NCBI RefSeq assembly: GCF_009745975.1
Contig: NZ_WHOL01000112.1
Coordinates: 1-35,122 of the forward strand
Length of the DNA: 35,122 nt
DNA from: Actinokineospora pegani
GTDB lineage: Bacteria > Actinomycetota > Actinomycetes > Mycobacteriales > Pseudonocardiaceae
Direction of reading: 5' to 3'
The notes under the pieces were generated by a model that saw nothing but the letters and a program-made list of their open reading frames with translations, made no database searches and was not told the DNA's origin. The position numbers were made by a program, and so were the translations under genes. Positions 15,542 through 25,638 of the stretch are shown here, piece by piece (within the stretch, counting starts at the first letter, position 1; the number at the start of each line of letters is the position of its first letter).

Positions 15542-16734
15542 CGGATGACCTTGGCCGCCCGCAGGTCGGCCAGCTCCGCCGCGCCCAGGCCCAGGCGCTC
15601 GGTCAGCACCTCGTCGGTGTGCTCGCCGACCGCGGGCACGCCGTCGTAGCCGGGGCCGTCGTAGCCGCCCAGGTGCAGCACCGGGCCGGGCATCTTCACC
15701 GCGCCCAGCGCCTCGGTGTGCAGGTCGACCAGCGTGCGCTCGACGAAGTGCGGGTCCTCGGTGATGTCCTTGGCGTCGTTGACCGCCGCCGCGACCACCT
15801 CGTGCCTCTCCAGCACCGCGAGCACCTCCGGCCGGGTCATCGAGCCGACCCAGGAGGTGACGTGCGCCTGCAGTTCGGCGTTGTTGGCCAGCCGGTCGGC
15901 GTTGGTGCGGTAGCGCGGGTCGTCGACGAACTCCGGGCGGCCCATCGCGACGAACAGCCGCTCGGCGATGCGCTGCGAGGACGCGGCGATCGCCAGCCAC
16001 CCGCCGTCGGCGGCCTGGTAGACCCCGCGCGGGGACGCCGCGCCGGTGGAGTTGCCCTCGCGCGTGGCGATCTCGCCCTTGGCCGTGTAGCGCAGGACCA
16101 GGTCGCCGAGGATGAACATCAGCGGCTCGTAGAGGGCGACGTCGACGCAGTCGCCGAGGCCCGTGCGCTCGCGCTGGTACAGCGACATGGCGGTGCCGTA
16201 GGCGGCGGCGATCCCCGCGATGGAGTCGGCGAACCCGAACGGCGGCGAGGTCGGCGGCGAGTCCGGCCAGCCGTTGATGAAGGCGAAGCCGCTCATCACC
16301 TCCGCCACCGTGCCGAAGCCGGGCCGGGCGCTGTGCGGTCCGGTCTGCCCGAAGCCGGTGACCCTGGTCAGCACCAGGCGCGGGTTGACCTCGCGCAGCG
16401 CGTCCCAGCCCAGGCCCCACGCCTCGAGCCTGCCTGGCCGGAACGACTCCACCACCACGTCGACCTCGGCGGCCAGCCTGCGCACCAGGTCCTGCCCGCC
16501 CGCCGAGCGCAGGTCGACCCCCAGCGACCGCTTGCCCGCGTTGATCCGCGCGAAGCCCAGCGAGTGCCCGTTCTTCTGCGGTACCCAGTGCCGGGCGCCG
16601 TCGCCGGAGACCGGGTCCTCCACCTTGAGCAGCTCGGCGCCGAAGTCGCGCAGCATCCGCCCCGCCGTCGGCGCGGCGTACATCGAGCCCAGCTCCAACA
16701 CCGTGATGCCCGCCAGGGGGCCGTGACCGCTCAT
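15538..16734 (-). CDS. CaiB/BaiF-type (family III) CoA-transferase
   Basis: A 398-residue protein that would move CoA between carboxylic acids, activating the substrate of the cluster. Family features include LAGITVLELGSMYAAPTAGR at residues 8-27, LLKVEDPVSGDGAR, VVVESFRPGRLEAWGLG and GVYQAADGGWLAIAA. At the place of the catalytic Asp of formyl-CoA transferase (Asp169) the sequence has Gly141 (RPGFGTVAEVMSG). Such a G is seen in a subset of the family, so an inactive or partner-dependent subunit is possible. ATG 16734 follows GGAGGAA at ideal spacing. It is first in an operon with the crotonase gene and has a strong promoter at 16795-16767. Confidence 0.9.
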   Translation of the reverse strand: MSGHGPLAGITVLELGSMYAAPTAGRMLRDFGAELLKVEDPVSGDGARHWVPQKNGHSLGFARINAGKRSLGVDLRSAGGQDLVRRLAAEVDVVVESFRPGRLEAWGLGWDALREVNPRLVLTRVTGFGQTGPHSARPGFGTVAEVMSGFAFINGWPDSPPTSPPFGFADSIAGIAAAYGTAMSLYQRERTGLGDCVDVALYEPLMFILGDLVLRYTAKGEIATREGNSTGAASPRGVYQAADGGWLAIAASSQRIAERLFVAMGRPEFVDDPRYRTNADRLANNAELQAHVTSWVGSMTRPEVLAVLERHEVVAAAVNDAKDITEDPHFVERTLVDLHTEALGAVKMPGPVLHLGGYDGPGYDGVPAVGEHTDEVLTERLGLGAAELADLRAAKVIR

Positions 16735-16766
16735 CGCCGTTCCTCCTTGCCGCACCGATGGGTATA

Positions 16767-16830
16767 ATCATATACATAGATAGGGCGGGTGACAACGGCC
16801 ATGTCCAATCGTCATAACCATGAGTATGAT
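16767..16830. promoter_or_regulatory. Divergent promoters with two operator-like sites between CoA-transferase and SDR operons
   Basis: On the minus strand TTGTCA (16795-16790), 17 bases and TATGAT (16772-16767) make a strong promoter for the CoA-transferase operon. On the plus strand TATGAT (16825-16830) is the -10 of the SDR operon. The word CTATGTATATGAT (minus, 16779-16767) overlaps the first -10 and CCATGAGTATGAT (16818-16830) overlaps the second. Both fit CYATG-N2-TATGRT, as does site A near 10850. A repressor bound there would shut both directions. Confidence 0.6.
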
Positions 16831-16877
16831 CGGGCAGGTTCGGCCTCGGTTGGACCTCGAGTGAAGGGGTGTGCGGG

Positions 16878-17636
16878 ATGGATGTCAACGGCATCGCCGC
16901 GCTGGTGACCGGTGGGGCGTCCGGCCTGGGCCGGGCGACGGCCGAGGCGCTGGTCGGACTCGGCGCGAAGGTGGTCGTCGCCGACCTGCCCGGCTCGCCG
17001 GGCGCCGAGGTCGCGGCCGGGATCGGGGCGGCGTTCGCCCCGGCCGACGTCACCGACACCGACTCGATGAGCGCGGCGCTCGACGTCGCGGCGAGCCTGG
17101 GGCCGCTGCGCGCCGTCGTGCACTGCGCGGGTCGCGGGCAGCGGGTGCGACTGGTCGAGAAGGACGGTTCGCCCGGGTCGCTGGAGACCTACAAGAGCAT
17201 CGTCGAGCTGAACCTCGTCGGCACCTTCAACGTGCTGCGCCTGGCCGCGGCCAGGATGGCGGCCACCGAGCCGGTCGACGGCGAGCGCGGGGCCATCGTG
17301 CTCACCGCCTCGATCGCGGGCTTCGAGGGCCAGATCGGCCAGATCCCCTACGCCTCCTCCAAGGCGGGCGTCCTCGGCATCACCCTGCCCGCCGCGCGCG
17401 ACCTGGCCAGCAAGCTGATCCGGGTCTGCACCATCGCGCCGGGAGTCTTCGACACCCCGATCCTCGACAACATCCGCGACGACGTGAAGGCCTCCCTGGA
17501 GGCCTCGGTGCCCAACCCGCGCAGGCTCGGCCAGCCCGCCGAGTTCGCCGACCTGGTCCTGGCCGTCCTCGGCAACGCCTACCTCAACGGCGAGACGATT
17601 CGCCTCGACGGCGCCCTCCGGATGGCCCCCAGATGA
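16878..17636 (+). CDS. HSD10-like short-chain 3-hydroxyacyl-CoA dehydrogenase
   Basis: A 252-residue SDR with TGGASGLG at 11-18 and D36 after beta-2 (VVVADLPG), which indicates NAD rather than NADP. Catalytic Ser145 (TASIAG), Tyr158 and Lys162 (YASSK) are present. The arrangement, including the VEKDG insertion and [10 protein letters not shown], follows 17-beta-HSD type 10 enzymes, which oxidise 3-hydroxyacyl-CoA and 2-methyl-3-hydroxybutyryl-CoA. That fits the step after the crotonases. ATG 16878 has GAAGGGG 8 bases before it; an upstream in-frame GTG at 16869 is less likely. Its last bases overlap the next ATG (ATGA). Confidence 0.9.
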   Translation: MDVNGIAALVTGGASGLGRATAEALVGLGAKVVVADLPGSPGAEVAAGIGAAFAPADVTDTDSMSAALDVAASLGPLRAVVHCAGRGQRVRLVEKDGSPGSLETYKSIVELNLVGTFNVLRLAAARMAATEPVDGERGAIVLTASIAGFEGQIGQIPYASSKAGVLGITLPAARDLASKLIRVCTIAPGVFDTPILDNIRDDVKASLEASVPNPRRLGQPAEFADLVLAVLGNAYLNGETIRLDGALRMAPR

Positions 17637-18394
17637 GCCCGGTGGACGTCGCGGCGCGCGGCGGTGTCCTCGTCGTCACCATCAACCGGCCCGAGGTGCG
17701 CAACGCGATCGACACCGCGACCGCTGTCGCGATCGGGGACGCCCTCGACCGGCTCGACGCCGACCCGGACCTCGTCGCCGGGGTGCTGACCGGCGCGGGC
17801 GGCACGTTCTGCGCGGGCATGGACCTCAAGGCGTTCCTCAACGGCGAGCGGCCGCGGGTCGAGGGCCGCGGGTTCGCCGGGATCGTCGAGCGGGCCAGCG
17901 CCAAGCCGCTGATCGCCGCGGTCGAGGGGCACGCGGTCGCGGGCGGGTTCGAGATCGTGCTGGCCTGCGACCTGGTGGTGGCCACGGACAAGGCCGTCTT
18001 CGGGCTGCCCGAGGTCAAGCGCGGCCTGGTCGCCGCCGGGGGCGGGCTGATGCGGCTGCCGCAGCGCGTCCCCTACCAGGTGGCCCTGGAGCTGGCGCTC
18101 ACCGGCGACCCGCTGCCCGCCACCCGCGCCCACGACCTCGGCCTGGTCAACCGGCTCGTCGGCGTCGGCGAGGCGCTGGACGCCGCGGTCGAGCTCGGGG
18201 AGAGGATCGCGCGCAACGGTCCGCTGGCCGTCGCCGCCACCAAGCGGATCGTCACCGCCGCCCGCGATTGGCCCGCCGAGGACTTCTTCGCCCGGCAGGC
18301 GCCGTTGGCCGAGGCCGTCCGATCGTCGGACGACGCCAGGGAGGGCGCGTCGGCGTTCAAGGAGAAACGGGAACCGAGGTGGTCCGGGCGATGA
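17633..18394 (+). CDS. Enoyl-CoA hydratase (crotonase) with complete active site
   Basis: A 253-residue crotonase. Both hydratase glutamates are visible: E107 in GGFEIVLACD and E127 in FGLPEVKRGL. The oxyanion-hole segments are FCAGMDLKAF and EGHAVAGG. It should add water to a 2-enoyl-CoA made by the acyl-CoA dehydrogenase. The ATG at 17633 overlaps the SDR stop. The stop at 18392-18394 overlaps an in-frame ATG (18391) that could extend the regulator gene. It is the functional partner of the other crotonase (14684-15541), which lacks these glutamates, so the two probably catalyse different steps. Confidence 0.92.
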   Translation: MSPVDVAARGGVLVVTINRPEVRNAIDTATAVAIGDALDRLDADPDLVAGVLTGAGGTFCAGMDLKAFLNGERPRVEGRGFAGIVERASAKPLIAAVEGHAVAGGFEIVLACDLVVATDKAVFGLPEVKRGLVAAGGGLMRLPQRVPYQVALELALTGDPLPATRAHDLGLVNRLVGVGEALDAAVELGERIARNGPLAVAATKRIVTAARDWPAEDFFARQAPLAEAVRSSDDAREGASAFKEKREPRWSGR

Positions 18395-18456
18395 GCGCGG
18401 TGCCGCTGAATACGATGATCGGGACAGGGATCCGGCAGACAAGAGGGGGCGAGGGT

Positions 18457-19191
18457 ATGCGGTTCGCGCCCAAACCACAGAAGACGGCGCTGATCCTCGC
18501 GCAGCGCATCGTCCGCGACATCCACACGCGCGGACTCCGGCCAGGGCAGAAGCTGCCCCCGGAGCGGCTGATGATGGAGGAGTACGAGGCGGGCCGCGGC
18601 ACCTTGCGCGAGTCGCTGCGCTACCTGGAGCTGCAAGGGGTCCTGTCGTTCAAGCCGGGCCCCGGCGGCGGCCCGGTGGTGGAGAAGCCGGGCGCGGACA
18701 GCCTCGCGGCCACCCTGGCGCTGCTGCTGCAGTTCGACGGCGCCCCCTACCGGGTCATCGCCGAGGCCCGCGCCGCCTTCGAGCCGCTGATGGCCGGACT
18801 CGCCGCCGAGCGCATCACCCCCGAGCGGCTCACCGACCTGGAGAGGTCGGTGACGGACATGGAGTCCGGCCTCACCGACCACGACATCTACCTCGAGTCC
18901 AACGTCCGCTTCCACGACATCATCGCCTGGGCCTCCGGCAACTCCCTGTTCGGCTTCCTCATCGACGTCATGGTCGGCGACATGGACATCAGCGGCGCCG
19001 CGCACGGGATCAACTACCCGGTCCGCCGCCGCCAGGCCGTCCTCAAGGCCCACCGCAACATCTACGAGGCCATCGCCGCCGCCGAGCCCCACCAGGCGAC
19101 CGAGGCCATGCGCGAGCACATCGACGAGTACCTGACCTACATCACCCGCAAGTTCCCCCAGTCCCTCAGCCGCCAGATCACCTGGCAGTAG
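18457..19191 (+). CDS. FadR/GntR-family transcriptional regulator
   Basis: A 244-residue regulator. Residues about 10-75 form the GntR winged helix (LRPGQKLPPERLMMEEYEAG, then RGTLRESLRYLELQGVLSFK). Residues about 95-235 form the all-helical FCD effector domain with conserved acid and histidine positions (NVRFHDIIAWASGN, REHIDEYL). ATG 18457 has AGAGGGGG upstream; ATG 18391 would overlap the hydratase stop but has no ribosome binding site. A TACGAT (18411-18416) upstream could be its own -10. It is the last gene of the SDR-hydratase operon and is the best candidate for the protein that reads the CYATG-N2-TATGRT sites. Effector is probably a CoA ester, inferred from context. Confidence 0.9.
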   Translation: MRFAPKPQKTALILAQRIVRDIHTRGLRPGQKLPPERLMMEEYEAGRGTLRESLRYLELQGVLSFKPGPGGGPVVEKPGADSLAATLALLLQFDGAPYRVIAEARAAFEPLMAGLAAERITPERLTDLERSVTDMESGLTDHDIYLESNVRFHDIIAWASGNSLFGFLIDVMVGDMDISGAAHGINYPVRRRQAVLKAHRNIYEAIAAAEPHQATEAMREHIDEYLTYITRKFPQSLSRQITWQ

Positions 19192-19250
19192 CCCGCGAGC
19201 GGCCGTTCAGGTGGGAGTTCGGCCGGAAGCGGACACCACGGGCTCGCGGG
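19192..19250. terminator. Inverted repeat after the FadR/GntR gene
   Basis: CCCGCGAGC (19192-19200) starts directly at the stop codon and pairs perfectly with GCTCGCGGG (19242-19250). A second stem, CGGCC (19200-19204) with GGCCG (19221-19225), can form inside. This is a plausible rho-independent end of the catabolic cluster, without a U-tract. Confidence 0.55.
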
Positions 19251-19305
19251 GTGGGGGTGGCGGGCACGATTCGCCTGGTGAGTCCGCACCCTGCGAGGAG
19301 TTGAC

Positions 19306-20304
19306 ATGAGGCGATCGCTCGCGTTCCTCGGGGCGCTGGTCGGGGTGGTCGTGTCGGTGCTGCCCGCGACGGCGGTCCCGGTGGTCCCCGGGCCGTTGGG
19401 GACGGGGACCATGCCCCTCGCGTGCGGCGTCCCGGCGCAGCGGGACATCCGGGTGACGCGCAAGGTGTACGAGGTCGGGCAGCGGCGGGCGGTGTCGGCC
19501 AAGGTGATGCTGGCCGGGTTCGAGGCGGGCTGGGTCGAGTCGCACATGAACAACCTCGGCTGCGGGGACCGGGACTCGCTCGGGGTGTTCCAGCAGCGGC
19601 CGTCGCAGGGCTGGGGGTCACCCGCGCAGATCTTGGACGTCGACTACGCGGCCACGAAGTTCTTCGAGGTCGCCCAGCGGATGGAGCCCCACCACGTCGG
19701 CGGCACCGCCGGGCAGCTCGCCCAGGCGGTGCAGCGCTCCGCCTTCCCCGAGCGCTACGACCAGGCCCAGGGCATCGCTGTGGCCCAGCGCGACGAGGCG
19801 TTCCAGCCCTACGGCCTGATCGGCGACAAGTACCGCGCGCTCGGCGGGCCCGGCGGCGTCCTCGGCGGACCGGTGCGCGCCGAGGCCGACGCCTTGCTGG
19901 GCGGGCGGTTCACCGAGTTCGCCAACGGCATGATCATCTGGCACCCGACCGTCGGCGCGTTCGCGGTGCACGGCCAGATCCTGCGCCGCTACTGGGACAC
20001 CGACGCCGAGCGGGCGTGGGGCTTCCCGGTGATGGACGAGGCCGCCGCCGGGACGAGCCCCGCCGGCACGACAGGCCGCTACCAGCGGTTCCAGCGCGCG
20101 TTGTTCCTGTGGTCGGAGCGCACCGGCCCGCGCGTCGTCCACGGCGAGATCGGCAAGGCCTTCGTCGCGGGCGGCAACGAGCGCGTCCTGGGCTACCCGG
20201 TCTCCGAGGAGACCCCGCGGGCCGGGGGAGGGTTCCACCAGGACTTCGAGTCCGCGGTCATCCACTGGACCCCGGAGCGGGGGACGTGGGTCGACCGGAG
20301 GTAG
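19306..20304 (+). CDS. Secreted protein: lysozyme-like domain plus LGFP repeats
   Basis: A 332-residue exported protein. Residues 1-23 form a signal peptide ending at an ALA-type site (LPATA). Residues about 55-150 carry a transglycosylase-like segment (VMLAGFEAGWVESHMNNLGC, DSLGVFQQRPSQGWG) found in actinomycete exoproteins. Residues about 165-330 contain three LGFP-type repeats (LGGPVRAEADALLGG, WGFPVMDEAAAG, LGYPVSEETPRAGG), which are linked to binding the cell-wall arabinogalactan/peptidoglycan. It probably acts on or attaches to the cell wall. ATG 19306 follows GAGGAG. It is not obviously part of the neighbouring pathway. Confidence 0.85.
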   Translation: MRRSLAFLGALVGVVVSVLPATAVPVVPGPLGTGTMPLACGVPAQRDIRVTRKVYEVGQRRAVSAKVMLAGFEAGWVESHMNNLGCGDRDSLGVFQQRPSQGWGSPAQILDVDYAATKFFEVAQRMEPHHVGGTAGQLAQAVQRSAFPERYDQAQGIAVAQRDEAFQPYGLIGDKYRALGGPGGVLGGPVRAEADALLGGRFTEFANGMIIWHPTVGAFAVHGQILRRYWDTDAERAWGFPVMDEAAAGTSPAGTTGRYQRFQRALFLWSERTGPRVVHGEIGKAFVAGGNERVLGYPVSEETPRAGGGFHQDFESAVIHWTPERGTWVDRR

Positions 20305-20309
20305 CCGTC

Positions 20310-20336
20310 GCGATGATGTCCGATGTGGACGATCGC
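20310..20336 (+). terminator. Hairpin after the LGFP gene
   Basis: GCGAT (20310-20314) pairs with ATCGC (20332-20336), and an inner GTCC pairs with GGAC. The stem is short, so termination is a weak guess. The rest of the 20305-20441 gap shows no gene. Confidence 0.3.
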
Positions 20337-20441
20337 CGGACCGCCTGCGGTCGATGTGCCGGTCGTCCCGGGGTGTCAGGTGGCAGAGGCCGCGCGGTGC
20401 CGTGCATAGTTGAGAGCGCACATACCGCGCGGAGGAGAGAC

Positions 20442-20765
20442 ATGATCTTCATCACGGCCAAGTTCCAGGTCAAGCCCGAGTCCGCCGAGCGCTGGCCGGA
20501 GATCGCCAGGTCGTTCACCGAGGCCACCCGCGCCGAGGAGGGCTGCCTGTGGTTCGACTGGTCGCGCTCGCTGGCCGACCCGAACGAGTACGTCCTGGTC
20601 GAGGCCTTCCGCGACGGCGACGCGGGCGGGGCGCACGTGCGGTCCGAGCACTTCAAGGCCGCCCAGCGCGACCTGCCCCAGCACCTGGTGGAGACCCCGC
20701 GCATCGTCAACGCCGAGGTGCCCGGTGCCGACTGGTCCCGGCTCGGCGAGCTGGCGGTCGACTGA
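20442..20765 (+). CDS. Antibiotic-biosynthesis-monooxygenase-type (YgiN-like) protein
   Basis: A 107-residue dimeric alpha+beta ferredoxin-like protein. It begins MIFITAKFQVKPESAERWPE, with the central pattern ATRAEEGCLWFDWSRSL and YVLVEAFRDGDAGGAH, then the helix HFKAAQRDL. Relatives oxidise quinols or remove electrophiles; no metal or flavin site is visible. ATG 20442 has GGAGGAG upstream. The DUF899 gene starts 44 bases after its stop, on the same strand, so the two may be co-transcribed and share a redox-defence role, which is inference. Confidence 0.88.
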   Translation: MIFITAKFQVKPESAERWPEIARSFTEATRAEEGCLWFDWSRSLADPNEYVLVEAFRDGDAGGAHVRSEHFKAAQRDLPQHLVETPRIVNAEVPGADWSRLGELAVD

Positions 20766-20809
20766 CCGGAGTTGTTGCGCCCGGTGCCCGGTCGGGGGAA
20801 GGTCGTCCC

Positions 20810-21487
20810 ATGCAGACACGGGACGCCACCGCCCGACCGGACATCGTGGACCTCGACGAGTTCCAGCGCGCCCGCGCGGAGCTGCTGGTCCAGGAGAAGG
20901 AGCTGACCCGCCTCAGCGACAAGATCGCCGCCCAGCGCAGGCGGCTGCCCATGACCCTCGTGCCCGAGTACACCTTCGACGGCGAGCACGGCCCGGTGAC
21001 GCTGCGCGGCCTGTTCGGCGACCGGACCCAGCTCGTCGTCCAGAACTTCATGTTCGACCCGGAGTGGGACGCGGGCTGCCCGTCCTGCTCCTACATGGTC
21101 GACAACATGCCGCACCTGGCCCACTTCGGCCCCCACGACATCGCCGTCGCCTGCGTCTCCGCCGCCCCCATCGCCAAACTCCTCGCCTACCGCGACCGCA
21201 TGGGCTGGCAGGTCCCCTGGGTGTCGTCGCGGAACAACACCTACAACCGCGACTTCGGCTGGACCGCCGACGACGGCGAGCGACCGGGCTTCAGCTTCTA
21301 CGTCCGCACCAACGACGACGTCCACCTCACCTACTCCACCGACGGCCGCGGTGTCGAACCCCTCGCGGGCATGGTCGGCTACCTCGACCGCACGGTCTTC
21401 GGCCGCCAGGAGAACTGGGAGGACTCCCCGGCGGGCTGGCCCCAGGGCGAACCCTTCCGCCACACCCGCCGCCACGACGAGTACTAG
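20810..21487 (+). CDS. DUF899 family thioredoxin-like protein
   Basis: A 225-residue protein. After an N-terminal helix rich in charged residues (VDLDEFQRARAELLVQEKEL) comes the thioredoxin-like DUF899 core: YTFDGEHGPVTLRGLF, then FMFDPEWDAGCPSCSYMVDN with a CPSC pair, then VSAAPIAKLLAYRDRMGW. Family members are uncharacterised oxidoreductase-like proteins; the CxxC supports a redox role but this is not proven. ATG 20810 is the only family-like start. It follows the small monooxygenase gene. The 114-base gap to the converging GNAT gene (21488-21601) shows no clear gene or strong hairpin. Confidence 0.87.
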   Translation: MQTRDATARPDIVDLDEFQRARAELLVQEKELTRLSDKIAAQRRRLPMTLVPEYTFDGEHGPVTLRGLFGDRTQLVVQNFMFDPEWDAGCPSCSYMVDNMPHLAHFGPHDIAVACVSAAPIAKLLAYRDRMGWQVPWVSSRNNTYNRDFGWTADDGERPGFSFYVRTNDDVHLTYSTDGRGVEPLAGMVGYLDRTVFGRQENWEDSPAGWPQGEPFRHTRRHDEY

Positions 21488-21601
21488 GTGTACCTGGCCA
21501 TCAGGTTGGTGCCAGTCGGGTGGGTGGCCTCGGACGCGCCGCCTCGGCCGCGCCCAGTCCCTTCGATCAACGTTCCGGCGGACACGCCCGCACCGGCGAC
21601 G

Positions 21602-22045
21602 CTAGGCCGTGGTGCGCCGGTAGTTGTAGTAGACGAAGCCATCGAGTTGTCGGCCCACCTTGTCGTACAGCGCGCGGGCTTCGGCGTCCTCCAGCGTGTT
21701 CCAGTAGAGGGCCGGGAAGCCGTGCTCCACGGCGTCCGCCGCCACCCAGTGGATGATCGTCGTGGCGACGCCCCGCCGCCGGACTCCCGGGTCCACGAAC
21801 AGGTCCACCAGGTAGCACTTCCCGGAGTACCAGATGCTGTCGTGGAACAAGTAGTGCGCGATGCCGACCATCTTGCCGTCCAGCCGCGCGGCGATCCCGC
21901 GCCTGGGGGCGCCGTCGAGCAGGCGCCCCCAGGCCCGGTCGTAGTCCTCGTCGCTGTGCTCGGTGTCGAAGTGTGCCTCCTTGGCGCGGATCAGCGCCTC
22001 CCATTCGGCGCGGTCGTTCTCGGTGAGCAGGCTGATTCGCACCAT
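21602..22045 (-). CDS. GNAT-family N-acetyltransferase
   Basis: A 147-residue acetyl-CoA-dependent acyltransferase. Seen are the beta4 strand YLVDLFVDPGVRRRGVATTI with the R-x2-G-V/A acetyl-CoA pyrophosphate loop, an upstream HFDTEHSDEDYDRAWG segment and the C-terminal LYDKVGRQLDGFVYY. The acceptor is unknown. An alternative ATG three codons upstream (22054) has the GGCAGG site too close, so 22045 is preferred. It starts 22 bases after the propeller gene on the same strand and is probably the last gene of the BVMO operon. Confidence 0.85.
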   Translation of the reverse strand: MVRISLLTENDRAEWEALIRAKEAHFDTEHSDEDYDRAWGRLLDGAPRRGIAARLDGKMVGIAHYLFHDSIWYSGKCYLVDLFVDPGVRRRGVATTIIHWVAADAVEHGFPALYWNTLEDAEARALYDKVGRQLDGFVYYNYRRTTA

Positions 22046-22067
22046 GGTGTCCATCCTGCCGGGTCGC

Positions 22068-23617
22068 CTAATCCCGCGGGCGCAGGTGCAGCACCGTGCC
22101 CTCTCCGTTGGCGGACAGGTAAAGCGTCCCATCGGCGCAGGCGGCCAAACCCGCGAACTGCGGGGCGACCCCGGGCATGCCGTGGCAGTACAGCGGTGGC
22201 GCGGTGGACACCGGTGCGGGGGTGCCGACCGCGAGGTCTTCCGCCTCGATGTGCGTCTCGCCCGTCTCCACCGAGACGGACCGCAACCGCCTGGCGCCCA
22301 CCTCGACGACGTACAGCGTGTCTCCGATAGCCGCGATGCCCTGCGGTGCGGCGAGGTTTGCCGCGACGACCACCGGGCCGGACTCGTCGAGGCGCACCAC
22401 CTCGGTGGCGGTGGTCGCGTAGCACTGGCCGTCGTCGCCAACGGTGACGTCGACGGGGGAGTCCAGGCCCTCGGCCAGCGCGGCGACCTCGTCGGTGATG
22501 GCGAGGACGCGGCCCGCGCCCGTCTCGGCGACGAGGAGGCTGCCGTCGGGGTGGACGGTGATGCCGGTGGGGCGGTTGAGGCTGTGGGCCCGGACGGTGG
22601 TCTCGCCCGTGGCGGGATCGTGGGTCCGGACGTCGCCGAACTGCGAGGTGAGGTGGAGGTCGCCGCCGGGGGTGGTGGCGATGCCGTGGGCGAAGATCAG
22701 CAGCTCGTCGGCGGTGAAGCCCTCGGGGCTCGGACGGGCCACGCGGTAGTGGTCGGCGGCGACGACCTGGCCGCCGAAGTCCACGGTCAGGCCGTAGGGG
22801 CCGGCCAGGCCGCGCGGGACGACCTGGCGGGTGCGGCCGTCGGGGCGCAGCTCGGCGATGCCGCCGCTGGCGTAGCTGGAGACGTACATGCGGTTCTCCT
22901 GGTCGAAGGCCGCGTTGTCCAGCCCGAGGATGCCGCTGGTCACCAGGGTGCGGCGGTCGCCGTCGAAGCGGGTGACGATGCCCGCGGCGCCCCGCGACAC
23001 CACGTGCAGCACGCCGCCGAGGTCGAAGCGGACCGCGACCGGCTCGTGCACGTCCTCGGCCACCAGCTCCGCGGGCCCGCCGTCGGGACAGGTGCGGAAG
23101 ACCTGGTTGGTGAGCATGTGCGGGTAGTACAGCGCGCCGTCCGGGCCCAGCTGCATGGCGTTGCCCAGCGCCAGCCCCTCGGCCAGCACCACCGGCTCGC
23201 CACCCCCGGGGAACAGCTCCAGCAGCCTGCCGTCCATGCGCATCTCGTTGACGAACAGGCGGTCGCCCACGCAGGCGATGCCGTTGGGCACCGCCACCGC
23301 GTCCGACACCAGCGCGTACTCGCCCGCCGGGCTGCGCCGCCACACCCGCCCCGGCGCCAGGTCGGTGATGTACATCGATCCGTCCGCCCCGAACGCGAGG
23401 TCGTCGGGCGACTGGACCGGGCCCTGCACGGGCTCGATGACCTCGACGTCACCCGAGGCCAAGTCCACCGCGCTGATCGTGCCCGCCAGGTACTGCGCGA
23501 CGTAGAGCCGCCCGTCGGGGCCGAAGGCGACGCCGTTGGACCCCCACAGCGGATTCGGGTCGTTCATCCGGCGCACGTCCCAGCGGGCGCTGGTCGGCGC
23601 GCCCGCGCCGAACCGGC

Positions 23618-23621
<4 letters not shown>
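22068..23621 (-). CDS. Large beta-propeller protein (SMP-30/gluconolactonase/LRE-like)
   Basis: A 517-residue protein made of repeated blades, with motifs such as GSNGVAFGPDGRLYVAQY, VQSPDDLAFGADGSMYIT, VPNGIACVGDRLFVNE, LNRPTGITVHPDGSLLVAE and APQGIAAIGDTLYVVE. SMP-30 lactonases are about 300 residues with six blades; this is nearly twice as long, so it may contain two propellers. No signal peptide is evident. GTG 23621 overlaps the BVMO stop by 4 bases (GTGA). A lactonase acting on the BVMO product is an attractive reading, but the metal-ligand Glu/Asp/Asn cannot be placed by eye. Confidence 0.75.
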
Positions 23622-25405
<1,784 letters not shown>

Positions 25406-25456
25406 GAGTCCCTTCCGCCAGGCTGTGATGCCGCCAGTGAACCGATCACCAACAAC

Positions 25457-25476
25457 TAAGTCAAGCGTCTGACTTA
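25457..25476. promoter_or_regulatory. TetR-type 20-bp palindrome upstream of the BVMO operon
   Basis: TAAGTCAAGCGTCTGACTTA has perfect 7-base arms (TAAGTCA, TGACTTA) around AGCGTC. On the minus strand it contains TTGACT, which could be the -35 of the BVMO promoter, with TTCACT 17 bases later as a weak -10. The length and symmetry suit a TetR dimer, but no TetR gene is in the window. Confidence 0.65.
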
Positions 25477-25597
25477 ATCACACGATCGTAGTGAACCGGA
25501 CACCGCCATCCGGGTGGCGCAGGCGACGGATCGGCTGGACGGCGGTGGCCGTTCTGTCGTTGCCGCCCGTATTCCGGTTGATCCCGTGGGGCGGTGT

Positions 25598-25610
25598 CGC
25601 CACAGTGGCG
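25598..25610 (+). promoter_or_regulatory. Hairpin in the leader of the ABC-F gene
   Basis: CGCCACAGTGGCG is a perfect inverted repeat about one base, ending 28 bases before the ABC-F start. ABC-F resistance genes are often regulated by leader attenuation, so this might be such an element. No leader peptide is identified. Confidence 0.3.
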
Positions 25611-25638
25611 GCGGTCGGTCGGATCGGAGGAAGTCGCA

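Noticed and set aside
21488-21601. Possible small gene between DUF899 and GNAT
   Set aside because: No frame with start, ribosome binding site and protein-like composition; only a weak 5-base stem is visible.
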